In this document: in pieces, positions 31,745 through 42,104 of the stretch
Layout: the number at the start of each line of letters is the position of its first letter
Position numbering within the stretch: position 1 is the first letter of the stretch
Assembly (NCBI GenBank): GCA_949361645.1
Contig: OX442417.1
Coordinates: forward strand, 14,063,954-14,127,953
From: Spongilla lacustris
Taxonomy: Eukaryota > Porifera > Demospongiae > Spongillida > Spongillidae
DNA length: 64,000 bases
Direction of reading: 5' to 3'
The notes under the pieces: generated by a model
Told to the model about the DNA's origin: nothing
The model's database searches: none
The model's input: only the letters and a program-made list of their open reading frames with translations
Made by a program: the position numbers and the translations under genes

Positions 31745-34700
31745 TTAATCTTCACACAGTGGTTCCCTCAGACCAAAGTTGACTGTCACAGTGGTGGTGG
31801 TGACAGTATTGGTGGTGCGGTCATCCAACTCTATAGGAACCTCAAATTTTTCTCGTCTCCTTTCAAATAATCCATTTATCTTCTCTCTGGCTCTGTCATA
31901 CATGTTGCAAGCCTTGAGGATGACCACAATGAGATGGTACAAGACAGTCACCATCAACACCACTACATAGAGACCCACCAAAACACCAACAGATACTACA
32001 GTCATCTGTGCTTGGTCTGAACTCTGCTCTAGAATGTAAGACATTGACATAGCTAGTGCAATATAGTTGATGAGGTAAAACATGTCAAGACAATTGTACA
32101 ATTGGTTGTAGAATATGGTATATCTGGTGCATCTATCTGTCTGTTGATGTGACTGTCCAAATGGCTCTATTCTTGCCTGTGCTATGGTGAACAAGATCAC
32201 CACAGTAGCCTGGATGGACAGAAGCAGAGATGGCTTGTCAGAACTATACACTGGATTTAAACTGTACATTGCAACTAGAAGCCAAAGCCTTGCTCCCAGC
32301 CACCATCGCCACTCCCCCTTATAGGAGGCATAGTGGGCATCATTCATTGGTTTCATCTGATTGGCCTTCTTGTGGAGATAGTTGAACAGTCTGTTGTGTT
32401 CACTGTAGCGTTCAATGATTGGAATGAAAGTGAGGGCAAAGGTGTAGGGGAGGAGGAACAGGGTACATGTCACCATGGCAACCACAAGCAGAATAGTATG
32501 CTTCCCATGAAGGTATTCCACATTTCCATCAAAGAACCACACATACATGTCACCAGTGGGCAGGTGGACTGTGGAATATGTGAAAACATTAATGACATTT
32601 CTCAACAATTTAGAATATGACAAGTAGATGAGAGTAGATAGGACACCAACTGCTCTTTCTCCTCTTATGATGGGAAATCTATACCAACTGGAACTAGTGG
32701 AGGAGGTTGGAGATCTCCGAAGACAGTAGTGGCAGAGCACAATGGCTGTCATGGTAAGGATGAGGAGGTAGGCTGGGAACACAAATTGAAAGCCAGCCTT
32801 GTCAGCATCATCCATACCATCATAGAAACACAGAGGGAGCCCAAGGTCAAGGTTCACAAAGGACACAATCACCTTCATAGGGTTTAAAATGGATTGGCTG
32901 AAGAATGTTGAAGTATTGACTTGAATGATGTTGGCATAGAAGATGAGCCCATAGAGTGTGCCTTGTGTTACAGTGAGGTTGAGGAAGAACAGTGCTGCCA
33001 CCAGTAAGACACCCAGCACTGCAAACATCACAAGTGTGATCAGCCACATATCTGTGCATACCTGGCACTTGGAAGAACCAAAGATCACACTATAGTTACC
33101 ATGGCAATGACCACAAACAATGCCAGTACGCCCTTTATTGCACAAGTCCCCAGGGTTACCTAGAGACAGCTTATTTATGGTACTATTACAGTAGTCCAAA
33201 GGACAGGTTGAAGCCAGTGCTGGAAGAGTGTTATTGTACACACCAACCCAGTTAATTTTATTATTTCTAGTCACAGTACTATCTGATATATCACAGACCA
33301 CTCCAAGTGATGTGAAGAACAGCGAACAGTCACACTTTATCACACCAGTAGAAGATAGTGTGAACCCTGGCTCACATGGTAACAGCTCCACCTCAATGAC
33401 AGCTGGTGAATTATCAGGGTTAGTATTGGACAGAAGCAGTTTAAATGAAGCCATTTTTGGTCCATATATTTGGTACTCTATCATTCCACATACTGTTCCT
33501 ATCCACTGAGCCTCCTGCCGTGGTCCAAGTGTTATGTTTTGAGAGGTAATACCACTGGTATCAATTTGTGTGTAAACCACACTGGGTGATAGGTTGTTTC
33601 CACCATCAACTGAGGTAACATTAAGTTTCACAGTCCCACCAGGATATGTGGTAACCTTTCCTTGGTACTGACTTGTGACATTGCACAACTTAGGGTCCGT
33701 ACAGCCACACAAGAGCACATGTGCTGGAGAGGAGAGTACTTGGGTGTGATTGTCATCCTCGGGTAATGATGTGATTGTGAAATAGCTAGTCAGTGCCTTA
33801 TAAGAATGGATTAAAGTGTCATGTTTTTCAATAGAAGTATAGCAATCATAAATGGGTGTGGCATATACAGCATGACCACCTTGCTGTGCATGGTTATCAG
33901 TGAAGGTGATGGAGAAACTTCTGGGCTCAAAACAAAATGTGGAAGTATAACTACAAATGAAGCGTATGATACAAAGGTGGAAACGATTATTGCTTTTTTG
34001 ACCCCAATCATTGTAGATAGCACCACCAAATCCAGTTGCTACATTTCTGGAAAATTCCACTCTACACTCCTCATAGAAGTACAGTGGGACATCGTTAGAC
34101 AGGCTTATGGCCCCTCCTTTCACTCCTTTGTTCTCTGTGAATGTGATGTTACCCTGCAGCAGCAGGAAACCATTTTGTCCTTGAATGGCCCCTTGGGCAG
34201 AGTTAGATGAGAACTGACTCTCTGTGGGGGTGTTTCCAAAGATGTCCACCTTCACTCCATCAAAGTAAATAGCCCCTCCCCCAGAGCAGTGGTTATCTTT
34301 AATAACCACATCCTGGAGAAGGAGGTGGCCTAATGTCTCTAATATGCCGTACCTATCATTTTCATTTATAACATACATGTAAAGTGCTGCTCCATAGAAT
34401 GCTGTGTTTTTAGTAAATGTGCAGTCTGTGATGTTAACATTGCCTGATGATTTTTCCAACATCACACCACCCCCAGCATAAGCAGCACTGTTATTTTGAA
34501 ATGTGCAGTATGTGATGTTAACATTGCCATGTGATCCATCCAACATCACACCACCACCACCACCACCACCATCAGTAGCACTGTTATTCTGAAATGTGCA
34601 GTATGTGATGCTAACATTGCCTTGTGATCCATACAATGCCACAGCACCACCACCATTAGTATGAAGAATGATTGTAACATTAATAGCAAATTTTCTTGTA

Positions 34701-37441
34701 AAAATGTTGTTGTGAAATGTGCAGTTTATGAAACTAACATAGCCTTGTGATCCATCCAACATTACAGCACCACCACCACCAGTACCAGTAAATACAACAA
34801 AATTAAAACCACCACCAACATAAGTAGCACTGTTGTTCTGAAATGTACAGTATGTGATGTTAACGTAGTCTTGTGATCCATTTAAAAGGACAGCACCACC
34901 ACCAAGACCACCAGAAATGACCATAGTACTGCCAACACCATCATAAGTAGCACTGTTGTTCTGAAATGTACAGTATGTGATGCTAACGTAGTCTTGTGAT
35001 CCATATACATGGACAGCACCACCACCAGCATCACCCAAAATGGCACTAGCATTACCACCAACATAAGTAGCACTGTTGTTGTGAAATGTACAGTATCTGA
35101 TGTTAACGTAGTCTTGTGATCCATTTAAAAGGACAGCACCACCACCAAGACCACCAGAAATGACCATAGTACTGCCAACACCATCATAAGTAGCACTGTT
35201 GTTCTGAAATGTACAGTATGTGATGCTAACGTAGTCTTGTGATCCATATACAAGGACAGCACCACCACCAGCATCGCCCAAAATGGCAACAACATCACCA
35301 CCAACATAAGTAGCACTGTTGTTGTGAAATGTACAGTATATGATACCAACGTAGCCTTGTGATCCATTGAAAAGGATAGCACCCCCACCACCACCAAAAA
35401 TGACCATAGTACTGCCAACGCCATAAGTAACAACGTTGTTCTGAAATGTACAGTATGTGATGCTAACGTAGTCTTGTGATCCATTTAAAAGGACAGCACC
35501 ACCACCAAGACCACCAGAAATGACCATAGTACTGCCAACACCATCATAAGTAGCACTGTTGTTCTGAAATGTACAGTATGTGATGCTAACGTAGTCTTGT
35601 GATCCATATACATGGACAGCACCACCACCAGCATCACCCAAAATGGCAACAACATCACCACCAACATAAGTAGCACTGTTGTTGTGAAATGTACAGTATG
35701 TGATGTTAACGTAGTCTTGTGATCCATTTAAAAGGACAGCACCACCACCAAGACCACCAGAAATGACCATAGTACTGCCAACACCATCATAAGTAGCACT
35801 GTTGTTCTGAAATGTACAGTATGTGATGCTAACGTAGTCTTGTGATCCATATACAAGGACAGCACCACCACCAGCATTGCCCAAAATGGCAACAACATCA
35901 CCACCAACATAAGTAGCACTGTTGTTGTGAAATGTACAGTATGTGATGTTAACATAGTCTTGTGATCCATTTAAAAGGACAGCACCACCACCAAGACCAC
36001 CAGAAATGACCATAGTACTGCCAACACCATCATAAGTAGCACTGTTGTTCTGAAATGTACAGTATGTGATGCTAACGTAGTCTTGTGATCCATATACAAG
36101 GACAGCACCACCACCAGCATTGCCCAAAATGGCAACAACATCACCACCAACATAAGTAGCACTGTTGTTGTGAAATGTACAGTATGGGATGTTAACATAG
36201 TCTTGTGATCCATTTAAAAGGACAGCACCACCACCAAGACCACCAGAAATGACCATAGTACTGCCAACACCATCATAAGTAGCACTGTTGTTCTGAAATG
36301 TACAGTATGTGATGCTAACGTAGTCTTGTGATCCATATACATGGACAGCACCCCCACCACCACCAATAATGTACATAGCACTGCCAACACCATTATAAGT
36401 AACAATGTTGTTGTGAAATGTACAGTATATGATACCAACGTAGCCTTGTGATCCATTGAAAAGGATAGCACCCCCACCACCACCAAAAATGACCATAGTA
36501 CTGCCAACACCATAAGTAACAACGTTGTTCTGAAATGTACAGTATGTGATGCTAACGTAGTCTTGTGATCCATATAAAAGGACAGCACCACCACCAGCAT
36601 CGCCCAAAATGGCACTAGCATTACCACCAACATAAGTAGCACTGTTGTTGTGAAATGTACAGTATGTGATGTTAACGTAGCCTTGTGATCCACATAAAAG
36701 GACAGCACCACCACCACCACCAAAAATGCCCATAGCACTGCCAACACCATTGTAAGTAACAATGTTGTTGTGAAATGTACAGTATATGATACCAACGTAG
36801 CCTTGTGATCCATTCAAAAGGACAGCACCACCACCACCACCAAAAATGACCATAGTACTGCCAACACCATCATAAGTAACAATGTTGTTGTGAAATGTAC
36901 AGTATGTGATGTTAACATAGTCTTGTGATCCATTAAAAAAGACAGCACCACCACCACCACCAGCATCAATTAAAGAAATTGCAGTACTGCGAGCACTATC
37001 ATAAGTAGAAATGTTGTGAAATGTACCTTGCAATCCATTCAAAAGGACACCACCACCACCAGTAGCACTGTTATTCAGAAATGTGCAGTTTGTGATGCTA
37101 ACATCACCTTGTGATCCATCCAACATCACAGCACCACCATAAGTAGCACTGTTGTTCTGAAATGTGCAGTTTTTTATGCTAACAATATCTGTTGATCCAT
37201 TCAACATCACAGCACCACCATAAGTATAAGTAGCACTGTTGTTCTGAAATACACAACTGGTGATGTCAATGTTGGTACTTGATTGTGACGATATCGCTCC
37301 CTGGTCCATTGAACCGCTCTGAAATGTGCAGTTAGTGATAACAGTATATTCTATCGATACCAATTGTATACCACAGCTAATGAATGTCATTCTCTCAATG
37401 GTCAACTTTTGTATTGAGTTGAATCGTAGCACTCTCCCTTC
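31745..37441 (-). CDS. Giant beta-helix (Pmp-like) ectodomain, multi-pass membrane receptor-like protein
   Basis: One uninterrupted exon of about 1,895 codons. The first ~1,000 residues are about 30 right-handed beta-helix coils of the form YVSITYCTFQNNSATYDGVG with GGGAV turns, as in Chlamydia Pmp-type adhesins and parallel beta-helix proteins. Many coils are exact duplicates in 243-bp (two-coil) units at 34880-36810. A Cys-rich part follows (CEPGFTLSSTGVIKCDC, CNKGRTGIVCGHCHGNYS), then about nine hydrophobic spans from WLITLVMFAVLGVLLVAALF to VLVGLYVVVLMVTVLYHLIV, and a cytosolic tail ending GLREPLCED. It is probably a surface adhesion or sensing protein; the ligand is unknown. The frame is closed upstream by TAA, so an upstream exon is required; a signal-peptide exon lies at 38720-38569 but is split by a transposon. 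Truncated copies lie at 16776 and 39795. Confidence 0.88.
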   Translation of the reverse strand, partial: EGRVLRFNSIQKLTIERMTFISCGIQLVSIEYTVITNCTFQSGSMDQGAISSQSSTNIDITSCVFQNNSATYTYGGAVMLNGSTDIVSIKNCTFQNNSATYGGAVMLDGSQGDVSITNCTFLNNSATGGGGVLLNGLQGTFHNISTYDSARSTAISLIDAGGGGGAVFFNGSQDYVNITYCTFHNNIVTYDGVGSTMVIFGGGGGAVLLNGSQGYVGIIYCTFHNNIVTYNGVGSAMGIFGGGGGAVLLCGSQGYVNITYCTFHNNSATYVGGNASAILGDAGGGAVLLYGSQDYVSITYCTFQNNVVTYGVGSTMVIFGGGGGAILFNGSQGYVGIIYCTFHNNIVTYNGVGSAMYIIGGGGGAVHVYGSQDYVSITYCTFQNNSATYDGVGSTMVISGGLGGGAVLLNGSQDYVNIPYCTFHNNSATYVGGDVVAILGNAGGGAVLVYGSQDYVSITYCTFQNNSATYDGVGSTMVISGGLGGGAVLLNGSQDYVNITYCTFHNNSATYVGGDVVAILGNAGGGAVLVYGSQDYVSITYCTFQNNSATYDGVGSTMVISGGLGGGAVLLNGSQDYVNITYCTFHNNSATYVGGDVVAILGDAGGGAVHVYGSQDYVSITYCTFQNNSATYDGVGSTMVISGGLGGGAVLLNGSQDYVSITYCTFQNNVVTYGVGSTMVIFGGGGGAILFNGSQGYVGIIYCTFHNNSATYVGGDVVAILGDAGGGAVLVYGSQDYVSITYCTFQNNSATYDGVGSTMVISGGLGGGAVLLNGSQDYVNIRYCTFHNNSATYVGGNASAILGDAGGGAVHVYGSQDYVSITYCTFQNNSATYDGVGSTMVISGGLGGGAVLLNGSQDYVNITYCTFQNNSATYVGGGFNFVVFTGTGGGGAVMLDGSQGYVSFINCTFHNNIFTRKFAINVTIILHTNGGGAVALYGSQGNVSITYCTFQNNSATDGGGGGGGVMLDGSHGNVNITYCTFQNNSAAYAGGGVMLEKSSGNVNITDCTFTKNTAFYGAALYMYVINENDRYGILETLGHLLLQDVVIKDNHCSGGGAIYFDGVKVDIFGNTPTESQFSSNSAQGAIQGQNGFLLLQGNITFTENKGVKGGAISLSNDVPLYFYEECRVEFSRNVATGFGGAIYNDWGQKSNNRFHLCIIRFICSYTSTFCFEPRSFSITFTDNHAQQGGHAVYATPIYDCYTSIEKHDTLIHSYKALTSYFTITSLPEDDNHTQVLSSPAHVLLCGCTDPKLCNVTSQYQGKVTTYPGGTVKLNVTSVDGGNNLSPSVVYTQIDTSGITSQNITLGPRQEAQWIGTVCGMIEYQIYGPKMASFKLLLSNTNPDNSPAVIEVELLPCEPGFTLSSTGVIKCDCSLFFTSLGVVCDISDSTVTRNNKINWVGVYNNTLPALASTCPLDYCNSTINKLSLGNPGDLCNKGRTGIVCGHCHGNYSVIFGSSKCQVCTDMWLITLVMFAVLGVLLVAALFFLNLTVTQGTLYGLIFYANIIQVNTSTFFSQSILNPMKVIVSFVNLDLGLPLCFYDGMDDADKAGFQFVFPAYLLILTMTAIVLCHYCLRRSPTSSTSSSWYRFPIIRGERAVGVLSTLIYLSYSKLLRNVINVFTYSTVHLPTGDMYVWFFDGNVEYLHGKHTILLVVAMVTCTLFLLPYTFALTFIPIIERYSEHNRLFNYLHKKANQMKPMNDAHYASYKGEWRWWLGARLWLLVAMYSLNPVYSSDKPSLLLSIQATVVILFTIAQARIEPFGQSHQQTDRCTRYTIFYNQLYNCLDMFYLINYIALAMSMSYILEQSSDQAQMTVVSVGVLVGLYVVVLMVTVLYHLIVVILKACNMYDRAREKINGLFERRREKFEVPIELDDRTTNTVTTTTVTVNFGLREPLCED
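34880..36815. repeat. 243-bp tandem units inside the beta-helix coding region
   Basis: Near-identical 243-bp (81-codon) blocks start at about 34882, 35125, 35485, 35728 and 35971 and continue to 36813 with half-unit variants. Each block is one CTFQNNSATYDGVG coil and one CTFHNNSATYVGG coil. All changes preserve the reading frame. The low divergence indicates recent duplication or gene conversion. Confidence 0.92.
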
Positions 37442-37784
37442 TTATGGGGCTTGGGGTGCTGAAGCCATGGAGTCATTGTCATGTCTGGCCTCTCGCCTAG
37501 CAACCAATAGCGAGCATTGTATTACAAAATCAAACAATTATGTACCTTGTAGTCAGAAGGTTTTAAGACACTTTCATTATGAAACCTAGCATGCTAAGCC
37601 TAAATATTATACACAGCAGTGATTTGAAAAATAACTTTAGTCATACTTGAAATACTATCTTGCTATATAATGACAAACTACTTTGACATTTTACACAGCA
37701 ATGATGTCACTTTGTACCACCGCATTTGTTTATGTAATCACGAACAAAGGTTGAAACCCCGACCTAGCAAGCATCTAGCTATCA

Positions 37785-38720
37785 AAAAATGTTGCATGGC
37801 GGTCCTGAAGATATGCGATGCTCTCCGTCGTCCAACCAGTGGCGAGGTGGCCGGGGGGGCAGGGGGGGCAGTTGCCCCCCCAGCTGGCCTTAAAAAGGGG
37901 GCGCCAAAATGACGATAGGGGCGCACCAGCCGGCAAGCAAACTACACGAAATGTGTTTAATGAAGATGATTATTTATGTAGTATAGAGTCATAATGCTGG
38001 GGACGAGTTCATCAATGCGAACGTCGGCGATCGGAGGAAAGAAGGCGGGATTTTACCCCACGTGATATATGTTTGTTACGTAATAGTACGGTTACGTACG
38101 TCCAAGTACATTGCTCTATACATGTAGTTGTAAATAGTTCCGGCCAAAACTTCGGCGGCTTGACTGATGTCATGAGATCTAGAATCGGCTACGTGTTAAT
38201 TGCTACCAGTTTTTGTTGTTATCGTGCTGCTCGAACAGAGGGCACTATTTATTGGTGCATGTTGATTGCCTTAGTTTCCAATACAATCTGTGGAAAAATT
38301 AGAACGTGCACCACAAAAAATTTCGCGCGCTTCGCGCGCACCCTTCCCTGGCGTCGACGCGTCAATTATCTACGTGGAACCCACCCCCTCCTCGCCAAAA
38401 TCCTGCATCCGCCCCTGTAACGAGATATGAAATTCTGACAGAAAGTGTGTTTATGTCTGTGTGCGTGGGGGAGGGGGGGGGGGGGGGGGGGGGCGGGGGG
38501 GGGGGGGGCGGCAGTCTGTGTATTTGCCCCCCCAGTGACAGACAAGCCACCTCGCCACTGCGTCCAACACAACAGTCGTATTGGACTTGAGCGGTCCGCT
38601 GCATAGGTAGTCCTGTAGAGCATAGCCAGGTGGAATGGTAGCGGTGAGGTTGACCTCATCGGACATAACAACCACGTAGCTCCCAAGAACAGATAAAACA
38701 AGTACCATCTGAATCATCAT
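37785..38720 (-). pseudogene. 5' signal-peptide exon of the beta-helix receptor, split by a hAT insertion
   Basis: From an ATG at 38720 the minus strand reads MMIQMVLVLSVLGSYVVVMS, a good secretory signal peptide. It continues to GYALQDYLCSGPLKSNTTVV, the N-cap that precedes the beta-helix in this type of protein. The exon is interrupted at 38561 by a 724-bp element. Removing the element and one copy of the 8-bp duplication lets the frame continue LDDGEHRISSGPPCNIF at 37836-37785, followed by TGA after a T6 run. The uninterrupted exon would lead towards the large exon at 37441. The insertion, and perhaps the TGA, suggests this copy is now disabled or uses another start. Confidence 0.7.
37837..38560. 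mobile_element. hAT-type non-autonomous element, 724 bp
   Basis: Inverted termini CAGTGGCGAGGTGGC and GCCACCTCGCCACTG are flanked by an exact 8-bp duplication, cgtccaac, at 37829-37836 and 38561-38568. CAG..CTG ends plus an 8-bp target site are diagnostic of the hAT superfamily. It contains runs of G/C (38467-38510) and no transposase frame. It lies inside the receptor's signal-peptide exon. Confidence 0.92.
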
Positions 38721-39075
38721 TACTTCGGCTCTATATGACGGCCCTCCAGGTAGAGCAGCTGCATTATATACCATGAGAAGCTGCATTAAGTACGGTTTTG
38801 CGGTTGGACTTGAGCAGATTCCAAATATCACTATTTGCTCTATGGCAGTATAAGTTAGCATTAAAATAAATGTAGGTTGATAGTGATATGTTATGTGTGA
38901 GTATGTAAGTGACTGAATGATGTATTCATTACTTCATGTCCACAGATTACTGATACATCTGGGGGAGTTTTATTCTACCTGAAAATAACTGTTTTTGCCT
39001 TCTACATGTACAAAAGGCTTTGGAAATAAACTGAGTATGTAGTACACCACGTATAATGAAGACTGATTGGTTTAG
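38721..39075. other. Upstream of the receptor 5' exon, putative promoter side
   Basis: No supported gene. The minus frame stays open to 38861 upstream of the chosen ATG, but the extra residues before MMIQ do not look like a signal peptide. No specific promoter element can be named. Confidence 0.35.
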
Positions 39076-39375
39076 GGATTATTTGAGCCAAGGTCTGGGC
39101 ACCTGTTGCATTGCCCTTCATTCTTGCCATCCTAAGCAAGCTGCCACACCTTGTTTGTAGAGACCAAAGAGCAGGGAGAGGCACTATTATGATCCCTCTG
39201 ATGGGAGGAATACTACCATGTTCCCACTGGGGGAGGGGCATCACCAAGTTCCCACTGGGGGAGGGGCATCACCATGTTCCCACTTGGGGAGGGGCATCAC
39301 CATGTTCCCACTGGGGGAGTGGCATTACCATGTTCCCACTGGGGGAGGGGCATTGCCTTGCATTATGTCCTATTC
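39076..39375. repeat. Inverted duplicate of 23655-23850 with a 27-bp tandem array
   Basis: The word gttcccactgggggaggggc plus atcacca is repeated five times at about 39219-39350. The unique flanks are the reverse complement of the segment near 23760-23850. Frames through it are artefacts. Confidence 0.88.
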
Positions 39376-39790
39376 AGATCAAATGCATTTAGCCACACCC
39401 AGGCGACACCCAGGTCATGTGATGAGGTTATCAAAGCCTAAAGTGTACATGGTGCAAATGTTCCACTGTTTCCATGCAGCACTGGCCATGCACCACTATG
39501 TCTTTTCTGGGTATATCACCTCAGATGTGGGCTTTCTCAGCATGGATAAGGGAATAATCAGTGGGCAGCCATACATAATTGTCTACATGTAATAGCCTGG
39601 GTGTGGTCTGGGTTGTGGCTAATGTTCACCATGTACACATCTAATGTTCACCATATATCTGTACACATCTAACACAATATAAAATAGCCAACAATTGAGT
39701 AAAGAATGGATTACAGAAATAATACATGCAATAACTATTACATTTTGTAATTCCAGATAGGTAGATTTGCTAAATAATGTAGGTCTGTGT
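39376..39790. other. Duplicated GH116-block spacer
   Basis: The + frame from 39449 reads MVQMFHCFHAALAMHHYVFS and continues to SMDKGIISGQ. tttctcagcatggataag is shared with 23371. It could be a decayed exon, but no family was recognised. Confidence 0.3.
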
Positions 39791-39794
39791 AAGT

Positions 39795-40527
39795 TTAATG
39801 TGGCTGCCTTGGTGACATGTACACTTTCCTTTCTCCCCTACATCTTTAATTGCCCTCACTGTCATTCTAATCATTGACACAACAGACTGTTCAACTATCT
39901 CCACAAGAAGGCCAATCAGATGAAACCAATGAATGATGCCCACTATGCCTCCTATAAGGGGAGTAGCGTTGGTGGCTGGGAGCAAGGCTTTGGCTTCTAG
40001 TTGCAATGTACAGTTTAAATCCAGTGTATAGTTCTGACAAGCCTTATCTGCATCTGTCTATCCAGGCTACTGTGGTGATCTTGTTCACCATAGCACAAGC
40101 AGGAATAAAGCCATTTGGACAATCACATCAAAAGACAGATACATGCACCAGATATACCATCTTCTACAACCAATTGTACAATTGTCTTGACCTGTTTTAC
40201 CTCATCAACTATATTGCACTAGCTATGTCAATGTCTTACATTCTAGAGCAGAGTTCAGATCAAGCACAGATGACTGTAGTATCTGTTGGTGTTTTGGTGG
40301 GTCTCTATGTAGTGGTGTTGATGGTGACTGTCTTGTACCATCTCATTGTAGTCATCCTCAAGGCTTGCAAGATGTATGACAGAGCCAGAGAGAAGATAAA
40401 TGGATTATTTGAAAGGAAATATGAATTAATGGTTCCTATAGAGCTGGATGACCCCACCACCAATACTGTCAGCACCACCACTGTGACAGTCAACTTTGGT
40501 CTGAGTGAACCACTGTGTGAAGATTAA
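39795..40527 (+). pseudogene. 5'-truncated 3' end of the beta-helix/multi-pass receptor gene (copy 2)
   Basis: It starts in the middle of the membrane domain with frame changes: RLFNYLHKKANQMKPMNDAH is recognisable at 39885-39940, then a lesion near 39965. An open frame runs 40006-40527 from MYSLNPVYSSDKP to GLSEPLCED and the stop. It closely matches both the - strand gene (31745) and copy 1 (17390-17909). All ectodomain sequence is missing. It could at most encode the last three or four membrane spans and the tail; treated as a pseudogene. Confidence 0.85.
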
Positions 40528-40569
40528 AGTACTTAAGATACACCAACAATACACATACATAACCTACAA

Positions 40570-40880
40570 TTCTACAAAGCACCTGCTAATTCTCTTTCTA
40601 AAATGGCCCTGGCCACCGATCGCACAACAGATAAGTTGAGATGGCCACAGATCTCTGAAGCCATTTTTGCTTTAGAGCACACTGTGCCAGATATGGTATT
40701 ATTCCATGGCAAGTGGAATATGAGACTGTCCCAACTCCTGGCACTTGAGAGATCATTAGCAGCATGTTTGCTCAGCTCAGCTGCAAAGGCTGCTGCCACT
40801 AGCTTTCTTTATAGTGGAACAGATGCAACTGTTACATCAAAGGCAGCTGGTTTTCCTCTGTCCCAGGAGTTGACATGACC
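40570..40880 (-). pseudogene. LINE-like 3' domain relic
   Basis: Minus strand: GKPAAFDVTVASVPL near 40850, AAAFAAELSKHAAND near 40795, and SVVRSVARAILERELAGAL at 40630-40572. It has the same AAFD-V and KH-AND signature as the relic at 24440-24760, so it belongs to the same family of non-LTR elements. Its mid part contains an unrelated or frameshifted stretch. Confidence 0.78.
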
Positions 40881-41735
40881 TTTGGCTAGCCCATTTCCCC
40901 CCTACCTCCTGAAAGGTGGGCATGCTGACAAAATGCAGCAAAAATCAGACATGTGCACACACTGCAAATAAGTTGGTCAACGTGACAAGCTAAAGTAGGT
41001 TTTAAGGTCTCCACTACATATTTGAAACCAAACTTTGTCCATCGTTTTGTTTTATTTTTTTTTCAAACCCTCCTAATGGTTAGATGTTTGAACTAGTCTT
41101 TTAAGATTGGAGGAGAGCATTTGAGCATACAGCCACGTGGTCTACATATCTGCTGGCATCCAAATATGCCATCTAGAGCTGGTAGATACTGTCAAGTAGG
41201 TGTTTACAGTTACCAAAGTATTTACTGACGTACCTTTGAAAAATTTTCTCTTCCTCATAAAGATGGCTTCAGTTTGCTGTCAGAAAAACCTTCTTACCAA
41301 GTAAAGCTACACCTGTGGCACATTTTTAAGGTTCTGCAGTGCTAATTTTATTAACTGATACATTTGAGGTGTTTTTATAGTTACTGACATTCACCTTTGA
41401 AACATACCAATTTCAGTTGATCTTTCTCAACATGCATGGCTATGCAGTAGCACATGCCAAGTGAAATTTCTATGTGCATGCATGACCAAATGTAAGGACA
41501 ACTAAATATAGCAAATTTTTGAGTCAAAAACCCAGCTGTCAAGAACATATAGAACTTATGAAAGTGCTTAGTTATTCTGAACAAGTATATATCAAAAGTT
41601 AAGGCTGTGGATGCTATCAGGTGCTTCCAATCACACTTCAGAACACCACCCTTGGCAACAACTAGTTATTAAAGGTGACAAATGCACCATAGTGATTTTC
41701 AGCTGTATTTAATTTAAATAGTATGCTTTTGGCAG
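40881..41735. other. Non-coding stretch
   Basis: No supported exon. 41611-41642 is the inverted copy of 31485-31515. Confidence 0.4.
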
Positions 41736-41969
41736 TGGAGAACAAAAGAGCTAAATGTGTTGGACTTTGGCTTTGCCTACAATTCCGATCTCCTCCCCAT
41801 GCTGCTGCTTTTATTTATGTTGTCCCAACTCCAAGACAGAGTCTTCACCTTGAACAAAGTGAGCTCCAAGTGGTGGGTGTGGCTCAGCCAAGGGATCCCA
41901 CTGTCCATCATACTAGTTCTAGCAGGTGTGAAGGGGACATTATATCATGACACTATTTTCAAACATCAG
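41736..41969 (+). CDS. Single exon of an unidentified membrane protein
   Basis: Between a good acceptor (tgcttttggcag) and donor (cag|gtaaca), the + frame is open for 78 codons: WRTKELNVLDFGFAYNSDLL, then a hydrophobic PMLLLLFMLSQL, a hydrophilic QDRVFTLNKVSSKWW, and a second hydrophobic SQGIPLSIILVLAGVKGTL. This looks like two membrane segments joined by a short loop. The phase at both ends is zero. No partner exon was found. It precedes the GH116 exon but nothing links it to GH116. It may be an exon brought in by the segmental duplication. Confidence 0.4.
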
Positions 41970-42104
41970 GTAACAGTGCTGTAGATTATACTTAATGCCA
42001 TTTTACTCACAGTATTGCCATGGCAACAATGTACAAAACAGTACACCACAACAATATGATGATAATGCTGTAATGGTATTTGTATTTGTATTTGTGCATG
42101 AGTC

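Noticed and set aside
34882..36813. Series of 80- to 199-residue alternate-frame ORFs on the minus strand
   Set aside because: They are out-of-frame shadows of the beta-helix coding repeats.
31745..37441. Bacterial origin of the Pmp-like gene (recent transfer or contamination)
   Set aside because: Two degraded paralogous 3' ends lie among animal introns and transposons in the same window, and the multi-pass domain is fused in frame, so it is a resident gene family. An ancient transfer of the coil motif cannot be judged here.
38306..38861. Frames with poly-G/poly-P in the hAT insertion
   Set aside because: They read through G/C homopolymers of the element. Only the part above 38569 belongs to the receptor signal exon.
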